A model generated the notes under the pieces. The model saw only the letters and a program-made list of their open reading frames with translations, was not told the origin of the DNA and made no database searches. This document shows, piece after piece, positions 27,578-35,749 of a DNA stretch of 64,000 bases. This DNA comes from Erwinia sorbitola (GTDB lineage Bacteria; Pseudomonadota; Gammaproteobacteria; Enterobacterales; Enterobacteriaceae). The DNA is taken from positions 4,219,501 through 4,283,500 of the forward strand of contig NZ_CP046509.1 in assembly GCF_009738185.1 (NCBI RefSeq). Reading direction: 5' to 3'. A program made the position numbers and the translations under genes. Positions within the stretch are counted from its first letter, which is position 1; every line of letters begins with the position of its first letter.

Positions 27578-28123
27578 CTAGAAGTGCAGCGCAGCACCCA
27601 CATACGGGCCATCTGCCACAACGTTATCTTTACGGCCATCTTTACCGTTCATGGACATATACTTATAACCCACGGTCACATCCACCAGAGAAATTGGCTG
27701 GAAGCTTACGCCCGCAGATGCTTCCTGGTAGTCATCAATGTGGCTGGAGAAAGAGTCCGGAGAGTAGAAATACTCACCGTAAACGTTAAACATTTTTGTT
27801 ACCGGAACACGTACTCCGCCACCCACAGCAATCGCATAGCCATCTTTGGTGTCTTTAGGATTGGTGGAGAGGGCTTTCACCGTCGGAGAGAGGAATACAT
27901 CGCCAAGTGCAATGTTGTAACCCAGGCCAAGACTCTCAACATTACCATCGTGATCGCTACGCAGCCAGTCACCGGATAGCGCGAAACCAGGGGTTGTTGT
28001 CCCCAGGCCGACGTGAACGTCAGTGTATTCTTTACCTACAGTCACGCCACCTTCGATAGCCTGAGCAGAGCCTGCCAGCGCCAGCAGCGCCAGAGCGCCA
28101 GTTGTCATTGCCACTCTTTTCAT
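27578..28123 (-). CDS. yfaZ: YfaZ family outer membrane protein
   Basis: A 181-residue predicted outer-membrane beta-barrel with a signal peptide (MKRVAMTTGALALLALAGSA, cleaved after AQA) and a C-terminal GAALHF, the aromatic-terminal signature of barrels recognised by the BAM complex. Alternating hydrophobic strands are visible throughout. E. coli YfaZ has about 180 residues and unknown function. The start at MKRVAM has an AGGAGAAAG site. In E. coli yfaZ lies elsewhere (near nrdAB/yfaY), so this position is not syntenic. Confidence 0.85.
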   Translation of the reverse strand: MKRVAMTTGALALLALAGSAQAIEGGVTVGKEYTDVHVGLGTTTPGFALSGDWLRSDHDGNVESLGLGYNIALGDVFLSPTVKALSTNPKDTKDGYAIAVGGGVRVPVTKMFNVYGEYFYSPDSFSSHIDDYQEASAGVSFQPISLVDVTVGYKYMSMNGKDGRKDNVVADGPYVGAALHF

Positions 28124-28261
28124 TTCTTTCTCCTGATTAATTTTCACTCACGCCTTAATGCGGCGGCCTAGAAGAGTAAACCAACCGCCTCAGGATTTAT
28201 ATGAGAAACCAACTAATCGCCGTGAATTTGAGTAACCTTACAAAGCGCTAAGACACTATTT

Positions 28262-28960
28262 TTAACTGACTGCCCACATGATATGACCGATTGCGGGCGC
28301 TATTACCACGGTCACTACACCGGATAACATCATTACCAGACTCGATACCACCCCCTCCTGCTGACCGATTTCGTAAGCACGCGCCGTACCGGCACCATGA
28401 GACGCGGCACCCAGCCCGGCACCGCGAGCCAGCCCCTGTTTGATCGCCAGGCGTAGAAACAGCAGGTCACCCACTGCCATACCAAACACCCCGGTGATCA
28501 CCACAAAAAGCGCCACCAGATCCGGCTGACCGCCGAGCTGTTTCGCCGCTGCCAGTGCAAACGGCGTGGTTATCGAACGCACCGCCAGACTACGCTGGAT
28601 AGTTTCCGGCAGCGCCAGCATCTGAGCCAGCCAGACCGAACTACACACCGCCACCGCAGTAGCCGTAATCACTCCGGCACTCAGTGACATCCAGTGGCGG
28701 CGAATGATCGCCATATTCTCATAGACCGGTACGGCAAACGCCAGCGTCGCCGGGCCAAGCAGCCACAGCAGCCAGCGGCTTTCGCTGATGTAGTCCTGCC
28801 AGGAGATATGCGCTACCACCAGCAGCGCCACCAGCACCATCGGTGTCATCACCAGCGGCATCAGCAGCAGGCGATGCCAGCGGCGATACAGACGTTTATT
28901 GCAGAAGTAGACAATCAGCGTAGCCAGCAAACAGATCACGCTGAGGATAAAATCACTCAT
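28262..28960 (-). CDS. LrgB/CidB family membrane protein (YohK-like)
   Basis: A 232-residue multi-spanning protein of the LrgB family. Marks are the central RSITTPFALAAAKQLGG and the C-terminal GLGAASHGAGTARA. The start MSDFIL (ATG 28958-28960) has GGGAGC upstream and overlaps the end of the lrgA-like gene by eight bases, indicating translational coupling. Family members were first described as murein-hydrolase regulators, and LrgAB-type pairs have later been shown to move pyruvate in Bacillus. The E. coli paralogue is YohK. With acetate genes upstream and a LysR divergent, a role in overflow-metabolite handling is plausible. Confidence 0.88.
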   Translation of the reverse strand: MSDFILSVICLLATLIVYFCNKRLYRRWHRLLLMPLVMTPMVLVALLVVAHISWQDYISESRWLLWLLGPATLAFAVPVYENMAIIRRHWMSLSAGVITATAVAVCSSVWLAQMLALPETIQRSLAVRSITTPFALAAAKQLGGQPDLVALFVVITGVFGMAVGDLLFLRLAIKQGLARGAGLGAASHGAGTARAYEIGQQEGVVSSLVMMLSGVVTVVIAPAIGHIMWAVS

Positions 28961-29381
28961 CGCTTGCTCCCTGTTTGCGTGCTGACAGCCATAGTTCGAA
29001 ACGATATACCCGTTCAACCACCAGCGAGGTTGCCGCCAGTACCAGCATCGTGCTGACCCCAATCACCAGCAGAATTCGCCAGCCTTCAACACGCAACAAG
29101 TCACCGTAGTTAACCACCGCCACCACTGCCGGAACAAAAAACAGCAGCATTTCAGCCAGCAGCCAGCCTGCTCCGGCCTTCACCCAGCCCAGCGGTAGTA
29201 CGTGCAGCATAATCATCGCCAGCAGCAGCAACATGCCAACGATATTGGCCGGAAGAGGCAAATGCAGCCAGCTGACCAGCTGTTCGGAGAGCAAAAACAG
29301 CCCGACATATAGCGCCACCTGTAGCGGAACCTGCGCCCGATGCAACCAGGCCGAACCCTGTGGACGAATTGCCCATGTCAT
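28953..29381 (-). CDS. LrgA/CidA family holin-like protein (YohJ-like)
   Basis: A 142-residue small membrane protein with four hydrophobic segments. The family marks are LPLPANIVGMLLLL and LLFFVPAVVAVV. The start MTWAIRP (ATG 29379-29381) has a strong AAGGAG site. It forms the first gene of a two-gene operon with the LrgB-like protein. Family members are holin-like or export subunits linked to cell lysis control or pyruvate transport. The gene at 29489 encodes a divergent LysR protein with 107 bases between starts, as CidR is placed in Bacillus and Staphylococcus. Confidence 0.87.
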   Translation of the reverse strand: MTWAIRPQGSAWLHRAQVPLQVALYVGLFLLSEQLVSWLHLPLPANIVGMLLLLAMIMLHVLPLGWVKAGAGWLLAEMLLFFVPAVVAVVNYGDLLRVEGWRILLVIGVSTMLVLAATSLVVERVYRFELWLSARKQGASDE

Positions 29382-29488
29382 GCTGTTTACTCCTTTATGA
29401 ATGTTTTTACGGGAAACATTATAAAGCGGTAACAAAGGGTGAAAAAAATGACTTAATATTATCCCAACTATGCCAGACAGGAATGATT

Positions 29489-30391
29489 ATGGACGTTCGC
29501 GCCCTGCGCTATTTTGTGGAAGTGGTACGCCAGCAGAGCTTCACCCGGGCCGCCGAGCAGCTGTATGTCACGCAGCCAACCATCAGCAAGATGCTGCGGC
29601 AGCTGGAGGAGGAGCTGGGCTGTACGTTATTGATCCGTGAGGGGCGAAAACTGCATCTCACCGATACCGGCCAGGCGGTATATCAGCGCGGACTGACCAT
29701 CCTGCAAGAATTTAAGCAGCTGGAAGCGGAGATCAGCGATATCAACGAGCTGAAAACCGGTGAGCTGCGTCTGGGTATTCCGCCGATGGTAGGCATGCAG
29801 ATTGCAGGTTCAATCTCGGCGTTTCGCCAGCGCTATCCCGGCGTGGAGCTGAAGATTTCCGAGTTTGGCGGCCTGACGGTACAGCAGGCGGTGCTTTCCG
29901 GCAGCCTCGATATCGCCATGACCGCCCTGCCCGTAGCCGATGATTTACCACTGAATTCACTGGCGCTGATGAGCCATCCGCTCTGCGTGCTGGTACCGCG
30001 CACCGAAGAGTGGTTACGCCGCAGCCATATGCCGATCAGTGAGCTGGCCGGACATCCAATTCTGATTTATAACGAAGAGTTTTCCCTTAACCGCCAGCTG
30101 ATGCGCGCTTTTCAGGCCAGCGGATTTACCCCGCAGATTGCGGTACGCAGCGGGCAGTGGGATTTCCTGGCGGCGATGGTGCAGGCAGGAATGGGCGTGG
30201 CGATTCTGCCGGAGCCTATCTGCCAGCGTCTGGATAAAAGCCAGCTGCTGTGGCTGCCGCTGGAGTCTGACCTGGTGTGGAAGCTGGGGTTAATCTGGCG
30301 TGAAGGGAGCTATCTGTCGCGCAGCGCCCAGGCGTGGATTACCTGTTGCCGCGAGTTTTGGCCCAGCGAAACACCGCGTATTTCGTTGTAA
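29489..30391 (+). CDS. LysR-type regulator, CidR-like, divergent from lrgAB
   Basis: A 300-residue LysR regulator with the N-terminal helix-turn-helix AAEQLYVTQPTISKMLRQLE at about 18-38 and an effector domain. The N-terminus MDVRALRYFVEVV and the order relative to lrgAB resemble CidR, which senses acetate or pyruvate status in Gram-positive bacteria. I chose the second ATG of the MIM cluster (29489); 29483 is equally possible. Placement right after acs-actP suggests, but does not prove, control by acetate metabolism. Confidence 0.85.
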   Translation: MDVRALRYFVEVVRQQSFTRAAEQLYVTQPTISKMLRQLEEELGCTLLIREGRKLHLTDTGQAVYQRGLTILQEFKQLEAEISDINELKTGELRLGIPPMVGMQIAGSISAFRQRYPGVELKISEFGGLTVQQAVLSGSLDIAMTALPVADDLPLNSLALMSHPLCVLVPRTEEWLRRSHMPISELAGHPILIYNEEFSLNRQLMRAFQASGFTPQIAVRSGQWDFLAAMVQAGMGVAILPEPICQRLDKSQLLWLPLESDLVWKLGLIWREGSYLSRSAQAWITCCREFWPSETPRISL

Positions 30392-30409
30392 TTGAGCCGC
30401 AGCGCGCAG

Positions 30410-30429
30410 GGGTCGGGCATGCCCGACCC
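30410..30429. repeat. REP-like palindrome between convergent genes
   Basis: GGGTCGGGCATGCCCGACCC is a perfect 20-bp palindrome between the convergent LysR and yjcE genes. It has the same core as the palindromes at 2777, 10166 and 27356. Confidence 0.75.
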
Positions 30430-30441
30430 GCTGCATTGTGG

Positions 30442-32091
30442 CTACTCTTCTTTATCAATCAGCAGAGTTTCCAGCAGATCGAGATCGTGCAGCAGCTTCT
30501 GCATCGTCTCATCGCTGATTTTCTGTGTCGCACGCAGGTGATAAACCTCGCCGCGCTCGGCGCGCAGGGCGCTGAGACGGAAACGACGCTCAAGATTTTC
30601 TGCAAACAGCGCGCGCTCAAGGTCTTCTTTACCATCAACGCGACGGCGCAGATTACCAATCACCCTCAGGCTGACCTCTTTCAACAGCTCAGGGTCGATA
30701 TTCTCTTCCGTATCAACCATCAGGCGCTCTTCCATCTTATGCAGACTTTCAATCGCCGTACCGGCCATTACCGCGCGGGCCATCTGGAGTTCTCGTCGAT
30801 GTCCTGATTTATCCACGCTCTCTACGCCACGCAGCAGCAGAGGCAGCATCACGACGCCCACCAGCAGCGAGAAGAGGATCACGCCGGTCGCCAGGAACAC
30901 CAGCTCATAACGCGCCGGGAAATCATTGCCGTTGCTCAACAGCAGTGGGATCGAGAGCACACCGGCCAGCGTAATCGCCCCGCGTACCCCGGCAAATGAA
31001 GCAATCAGCAGATCACGCGTTGAGTAGCTGGAGAACTCCATCGGCCGCTTCTTTAACAGACGGCGGCTGATCAGGCGCATCGTCCACAGCCAGCCAAAAC
31101 GCACGATCATCAGCGCCATATAGATCAGTACGACGGAGGCAAACAGCGCCCATAGCTCAACGTTCGGATCGGCATCCGCCTGACGCACGGAGATCTCCAG
31201 AATACCCGGCAGTTGCAGGCCCAGCATCAGGAACACCATGCCGTTAAACACGAATTCCAGCATCTGCCAGACGCTGTTTGCACGCAGGCGCATCGCCAGC
31301 GGTGCCTGTCGAATAATCCCGGAGCGTGAGATGGTCATCCCGGCCGCTACCGCCGCGAGGATACCGGACACGCCGATATGTTCAGCGATCAGATAAGAGG
31401 CAAACGGCAGCAGCAGCAGCAGCACGGTCTGGGTGGCCGGATCATCCCCGCTCCAGCGGCTGAACAGGCGCAGCGATTTACCGTACAGCCAGCAGATGGC
31501 GATACCCGCCAGCAGCCCACCAATGGCTACTTTTGCGAACTCCAGCGAGGCACCAGAAACGGTAAATACCATGGTGCCCATTGCCACAGCGACAGCAAAC
31601 TTCAGCGACACCAGGCCGGACGCGTCGTTCATCAACGCCTCGCCCTGTAGAATCCCCATGATTTTTTTCGGGATACGGCCCTCACCAACAATGCCGGAGA
31701 GCGCCACGGCATCGGTCGGCGACAGCACCGCCGCCAGGGCAAATGCTGGCAGCAGCGGAATACCCGGCACCAGCCAGTAAATCAGGTAACCAATACCGAC
31801 GACGGTTATCAGCACCAGCATCAACGCCAGGCCGAGGATCTCGCGCCCGTGATGCAAAAACTCGCTGGTCGGTGTTTTCCAGCCATCAGCAAACAGCAGC
31901 GGCGGAATAAACAGCACTAAAAACAGTTCCGGATCAAAATCGACATGCAGGCCAAAGGTCGGCCAGGCGAGCAATGCTCCCATGGCAATCTGTACCAGCG
32001 GCAGAGGAATTTGAAAGGGAATAATACGCGCAGCGACGCCTGACAGCGACACAACAAGCATCAGAATGAGGATGGTAAAGAAGATTTCCAT
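30442..32091 (-). CDS. yjcE: CPA1 family Na+/H+ antiporter YjcE
   Basis: A 549-residue antiporter, the same length as E. coli YjcE. About twelve membrane segments occupy residues 1-400. Visible motifs are FIPPLLFADGW, ALAAVLSPTDAVALSGIVGE (the unwound TM4 with the substrate Thr-Asp) and GILQGEALMNDASGLV (TM5 with the Asn-Asp pair of electroneutral CPA1 exchangers). A long hydrophilic C-terminal tail follows. It exchanges protons for Na+ or K+. In E. coli it lies next to actP, as here apart from the inserted yfaZ/lrgAB block. Confidence 0.93.
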   Translation of the reverse strand: MEIFFTILILMLVVSLSGVAARIIPFQIPLPLVQIAMGALLAWPTFGLHVDFDPELFLVLFIPPLLFADGWKTPTSEFLHHGREILGLALMLVLITVVGIGYLIYWLVPGIPLLPAFALAAVLSPTDAVALSGIVGEGRIPKKIMGILQGEALMNDASGLVSLKFAVAVAMGTMVFTVSGASLEFAKVAIGGLLAGIAICWLYGKSLRLFSRWSGDDPATQTVLLLLLPFASYLIAEHIGVSGILAAVAAGMTISRSGIIRQAPLAMRLRANSVWQMLEFVFNGMVFLMLGLQLPGILEISVRQADADPNVELWALFASVVLIYMALMIVRFGWLWTMRLISRRLLKKRPMEFSSYSTRDLLIASFAGVRGAITLAGVLSIPLLLSNGNDFPARYELVFLATGVILFSLLVGVVMLPLLLRGVESVDKSGHRRELQMARAVMAGTAIESLHKMEERLMVDTEENIDPELLKEVSLRVIGNLRRRVDGKEDLERALFAENLERRFRLSALRAERGEVYHLRATQKISDETMQKLLHDLDLLETLLIDKEE

Positions 32092-32235
32092 GAGTTCCTT
32101 TTTATACGTCTTCCGGAAGGCTTGAAACAGATTCAGGCATTGAATGTTAATGCCATGTGAGATAGTAAAACAAATTAGGGAAGCGATGAAAAACAGGATG
32201 TGCGTATAGAGGGAAAATCAGTGGTATCTGAAGGT

Positions 32236-32256
32236 GGGGCCGGTGATTCCGGCCCC
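32236..32256. terminator. Hairpin downstream of ghxP
   Basis: GGGGCCGG and CCGGCCCC pair perfectly across five bases, ten bases after the ghxP stop. No T tract follows on the minus strand. Confidence 0.5.
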
Positions 32257-32265
32257 GGGACAGGA

Positions 32266-33615
32266 TTAAATCGCCCAGCCGCCTGCATAGAAAGCGACCA
32301 ATGCTACCGCAATGATTACTGTGCCAAGGTTGAGCTTGCGCCACTCGCCAGCAAAAACACGGCCAATCACCAGCGAAGCGAAGCCAAGCATAATGCCGGT
32401 TACGATGTTACAGGTCAGTACGATAAATACCGCCGCCAGCAGACCGGACATGGCATCGACAAAGTCGCTGAAGTCGATTTTAGAGACGTTGCTTAACATC
32501 AGCAGGCCGACATACATCAGCGCCGGTGCTGTTGCGTAACCCGGCACAAGATACGCCAGCGGCGACAGGAACAGGATCATCAGGAACAGCACGCCGACCA
32601 CAATTGCCGTCAGGCCGGTTTTTCCACCGGCTGCCGTTCCGGCTGCTGACTCAATATATACCGCCGCAGGAGCGGCACCGACCAGGCCTGAGAAGATGCT
32701 GCTCAGTGAGTCACTGGTCAGAGCCTTACCGCCGTTGATGATCTGATTGTCTTTATCCAGCAGGTTTGCCTGACCGGCCACGGCACGGATGGTACCGGTG
32801 GCATCAAATACCGCCGTCATCACCAGCGCCAGCACGCTTGGCAGCACGGCCGGTTTTAACGCTCCGAGAATATCCAGGCTAAACACCAGGGAATTCCCCT
32901 GCGCATCGCTCAGGCTTGGCATCGCGAACAGCCCCTGATAGCTCACCGCCGGATCGAAGATCAGTCCAAGAACCGAGATAGCAATAATGGTCAGCAGGAT
33001 ACCGCCAGGCACACGCAGTTTCTCCAGACCAAAAATCACCGCCAGCCCCACCAGCGACATCACTACCGGGAAAGAGGGAAAATGACCGAGTGCCACCGGC
33101 AGGCCTGGGCCTGGGTTTTTGACCACCAGGCCGACACCGTCAGCGGCAATCAGCAGCAGAAACAGGCCAATACCCACCCCTGTGCCGTGCGCTACGCCCA
33201 TTGGCAGATTTCGCAGTATCCAGGCGCGGATGCCGGTGGCCGAGATCAGAGTAAACAGTATCCCCATCAGGAATACCGCACCCAGCGCAACGGGTACGCT
33301 GATATGCTGACCCAGCACCAGACTAAAAGCGGTAAACGCCGTTAGCGAAATCGCACAGCCAATTGCCATCGGCAGATTTGCCCACAGCCCCATCAGCAGT
33401 GAACCAAAACCGGCCACCAGGCAGGTCGCCACAAAAACCGCCGCTGGCGGGAAGCCTGCTTTACCCAGCATTGAAGGCACTACAATTACCGAATAGACCA
33501 TCGCCAGGAAGGTCGTCAGACCCGCCAGGATTTCCTGACGAATGCTACTGCCGCGCGCAGAAATTTTGAACCAGGCGTCTAGGGAGCCGCTGGCCGGTTG
33601 AGAAGGCGTTGACAT
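32266..33615 (-). CDS. ghxP: Guanine/hypoxanthine permease
   Basis: A 449-residue NCS2/AzgA-type purine permease, equal in size and context to E. coli GhxP (YjcD). The N-terminus SIRQEILAGLTTFLAMVYS, the GTGVGIGLFLLLIA stretch and the ALVMTAVFDATGTIRAVAGQ segment in TM8 are family hallmarks, with about 13 membrane segments. It imports guanine and hypoxanthine with protons. PurR-type boxes at 33679 and 33750 indicate purine repression. It lies between yjcE and soxR as in E. coli; only a GST gene is added. Confidence 0.92.
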   Translation of the reverse strand: MSTPSQPASGSLDAWFKISARGSSIRQEILAGLTTFLAMVYSVIVVPSMLGKAGFPPAAVFVATCLVAGFGSLLMGLWANLPMAIGCAISLTAFTAFSLVLGQHISVPVALGAVFLMGILFTLISATGIRAWILRNLPMGVAHGTGVGIGLFLLLIAADGVGLVVKNPGPGLPVALGHFPSFPVVMSLVGLAVIFGLEKLRVPGGILLTIIAISVLGLIFDPAVSYQGLFAMPSLSDAQGNSLVFSLDILGALKPAVLPSVLALVMTAVFDATGTIRAVAGQANLLDKDNQIINGGKALTSDSLSSIFSGLVGAAPAAVYIESAAGTAAGGKTGLTAIVVGVLFLMILFLSPLAYLVPGYATAPALMYVGLLMLSNVSKIDFSDFVDAMSGLLAAVFIVLTCNIVTGIMLGFASLVIGRVFAGEWRKLNLGTVIIAVALVAFYAGGWAI

Positions 33616-33678
33616 CGTAATCCTCTGAATTTCTTATGAGTTATCACTGTGTGGTTATCCCCACCTCAAGTGGGAGGG

Positions 33679-33694
33679 TATCGAACGTTTGCAT
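33679..33694. promoter_or_regulatory. PurR-like box (proximal) of ghxP
   Basis: TATCGAACGTTTGCAT matches the PurR consensus ACGCAAACGTTTGCGT at 11 of 16 positions, with a near-perfect right half. It is 64 bases before the ghxP start. Confidence 0.5.
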
Positions 33695-33749
33695 CCCTGG
33701 CGCAATATACACGGAACAAAAACCTCAGGGCGAGGTGCAGTCCGGATAA

Positions 33750-33765
33750 AGGCAAACGTTTACTT
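33750..33765. promoter_or_regulatory. PurR box of ghxP
   Basis: AGGCAAACGTTTACTT matches the PurR consensus at 13 of 16 positions, including the central CAAACGTTT. It is 135 bases upstream of ghxP. A third, half-conserved site (ACGCAAACGATTATCC) is at 33872-33887. The remaining part of the 33616-34074 gap shows nothing else I can name. Confidence 0.65.
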
Positions 33766-34074
33766 ATCCACGCAAAAAATTGCTAAATTGCCGTGCATGT
33801 TGATCCCCCGAAAGCTGTCATGGCGCAGTAAGGCGGTAAGCGCATCTGCAACCTGAAGACGATTAGGGGATACGCAAACGATTATCCTGTGTTTAATAGT
33901 GCATTTTCAACACTTGTTATCGCTAAAATTTGCATAATTATTGATTAATGCCCGCATCAGCCCATCAGACTTCTGATGGTAACGGCAGCTCCCTCTGCCC
34001 TCTAATAGCGCTTTCTTATGATGGCCGCCGCGATGCAAAGCTGAAACGTGGTTCGCTACGGGTGAGAAAAGGGA

Positions 34075-34737
34075 TTAATCGAGGCTAATCTCGCCGCCCT
34101 TTTGCAGCGCCCGCTGCCAGGCTGCGCGGCTTTGCACCTTCTGCAACCAGGCCTGAATAGCAGGACTGTCAGCCGCGCCACCGCGTGCAGTCAGCGCCTG
34201 CAGGGGGAAACTCATCTGTACGTCAGCAATACTGAAGCGGCTGCCCGCAAACCATGCATGGCTGGCCAGATGCTGCTCGATAAACTGGCGATGGGTGGCG
34301 ATCTGCGGGTCAAGATAGCCCTTCTGTACACCTTTACCAAAAGCGCTGCCGATGGGGCGCAGCAGCCAGGGTACCGGCGCTTTTCCCATCCGGCTGAAGA
34401 TCAGTTTCATCACCAGCAGCGGCATCAGAGAACCTTCTGCGTAGTGCAGCCAGTAACGCGACTGGATCACCTCTTCCTCATCGAAAAGTTTCAGCCTGCT
34501 TTCGGTATCGTAATGCGCTTCAAGGTATTCAAGGATAGCGCCGGACTCTGCCACCACGCGATTTTCATCGGTGATCACCGGAGATTTACCCAGCGGATGG
34601 ACTTTTTTCAGCTCCGGTGGCGCCAGCATACTGGCCTCACGCTGATAGCGCTTAATCTGGTACGGCACGTCCAGCTCTTCCAGCAGCCAGAGGACGCGCT
34701 GCGATCGCGAATTATTCAGATGGTGTACGGTGATCAT
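34075..34737 (-). CDS. Glutathione S-transferase
   Basis: A 220-residue GST. The N-terminal thioredoxin-like domain starts MITVHHLNNSRSQRVLWLLEEL (Ser/Arg region near residues 9-12) and has the GSH-binding GKSPVITDENRVVAESGAIL (Pro before Val, Glu-Ser pair). The all-helical C-terminal domain ends around residue 210 with the SIADVQMSF capping motif. It sits 26 bases downstream of soxR on the same strand, so it may be read from the soxR transcript, fitting an oxidative or electrophile stress role. Confidence 0.9.
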   Translation of the reverse strand: MITVHHLNNSRSQRVLWLLEELDVPYQIKRYQREASMLAPPELKKVHPLGKSPVITDENRVVAESGAILEYLEAHYDTESRLKLFDEEEVIQSRYWLHYAEGSLMPLLVMKLIFSRMGKAPVPWLLRPIGSAFGKGVQKGYLDPQIATHRQFIEQHLASHAWFAGSRFSIADVQMSFPLQALTARGGAADSPAIQAWLQKVQSRAAWQRALQKGGEISLD

Positions 34738-34763
34738 ATTTTCTCCTTAAAGCCTGAGTATAG

Positions 34764-35231
34764 TTAAACACTCTTCACATCAAGCAAAATCGCTCCGGTA
34801 CCCTGCTCGCTCAGACGATCGTTTGGATTTCGCAGCGGGCAGTCCTCCATCGACAGGCAGCCGCAGCCAATGCAGCCATCCAGATCATCGCGCAGGTGGA
34901 TCAACGTTTCGATACGCCTGTCCAGCTCATCGCGCCACTGCTGCGACAGCACCGCCCACTCTTTGGTGGTCATCCTTTTTCCGGGGGAGTACTGCATCAG
35001 ACTGTCGCTGATGGTGGCCAGGGGAATGCCGATGCGCTGGGCTATCTTGATCACCGCCACGCGCCGCAGTACGTCTCGCGTATAGCGGCGCTGGTTTCCC
35101 GGGTTGCGGAAGCTGCTGATTAATCCTTTGCTTTCATAGAAATGTAGCGTCGAAACGGCCACACCGCAGCGCTGTGCAACGTCGCCGGGGGTCAGTTCGC
35201 GCTTATTGGGATTGCTGAGAATTTTTTTCAT
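34764..35231 (-). CDS. soxR: Redox-sensitive transcriptional activator SoxR
   Basis: A 155-residue MerR family regulator (E. coli 154). The helix-turn-helix is at about 14-35 (GDVAQRCGVAVSTLHFYESK) and the dimerisation helix follows. The [2Fe-2S] cluster site CIGCGCLSMEDC is complete near residues 122-133. Oxidation of the cluster switches on soxS. It is divergent from soxS, with the classical palindromic operator between them. Confidence 0.97.
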   Translation of the reverse strand: MKKILSNPNKRELTPGDVAQRCGVAVSTLHFYESKGLISSFRNPGNQRRYTRDVLRRVAVIKIAQRIGIPLATISDSLMQYSPGKRMTTKEWAVLSQQWRDELDRRIETLIHLRDDLDGCIGCGCLSMEDCPLRNPNDRLSEQGTGAILLDVKSV

Positions 35232-35238
35232 TTAGCGC

Positions 35239-35269
35239 TTTACCTCAAGTTAACTTGAGGAATTATACT
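35239..35269 (+). promoter_or_regulatory. soxS promoter with SoxR operator
   Basis: A -35 box TTTACC (35239-35244) and -10 box TATACT (35264-35269) are separated by an overlong 19-base spacer that holds the perfect palindrome CCTCAAGTTAACTTGAGG (35243-35260). Sequence and spacing agree with E. coli soxS, where SoxR untwists the spacer to activate. Confidence 0.95.
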
Positions 35270-35323
35270 CAGCAACCATTGAGTACGCGACCTGTTGACG
35301 CAGAGACCTGGGAGAAAAAATGT

Positions 35324-35749
35324 ATGCATGACGACATCATCAGCACCCTGACTGACTGGATCGATAATAATCTGGATAAGACTCTGTCGATTGATGAAGT
35401 GGCGGCAAAATCGGGCTATTCGAAATGGCATTTGCAGCGTATGTTCCGTTCCGTAACGAAACAGACGCTGGGTGGCTATATTCGTGAACGCCGTCTGACG
35501 CTGGCCGCTGAAGCTTTACGTCTGACACAGCGCCCGGTATTTGATATTGCAATGCAGTACGGTTATGACTCTCAGCAGACCTTCTCGCGGGTTTTCCGCC
35601 GCCAGTTCTCACAGACGCCGACCGCATATCGCAGCAGTATGCGCCATGCCCCTGTGAAGCGCAGCAGCTGGAGCTTTGACTGTGGTGACTACGCCACCAG
35701 CAGCTTTAGCCAGCGCATCAGCGAAAAATCCTGCCCGACCTGTAGCTAA
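35324..35749 (+). CDS. soxS: Superoxide response regulator SoxS with C-terminal extension
   Basis: An AraC/XylS family activator of 141 residues. The first 105 or so align with E. coli SoxS (107 residues), including KSGYSKWHLQRMFRSVT and FDIAMQYGYDSQQTFSRVFR. The remaining 35 residues (from about RHAPVKRSSW) are an extension not in E. coli; it is basic then polar, and ends in CPTCS with another Cys in FDCGD. The start is the ATG at 35324, behind GGGAG; an ATG at 35320 in another frame stops at once. It activates superoxide defence genes. The end overlaps the convergent cyclase gene by four bases. Confidence 0.92.
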   Translation: MHDDIISTLTDWIDNNLDKTLSIDEVAAKSGYSKWHLQRMFRSVTKQTLGGYIRERRLTLAAEALRLTQRPVFDIAMQYGYDSQQTFSRVFRRQFSQTPTAYRSSMRHAPVKRSSWSFDCGDYATSSFSQRISEKSCPTCS

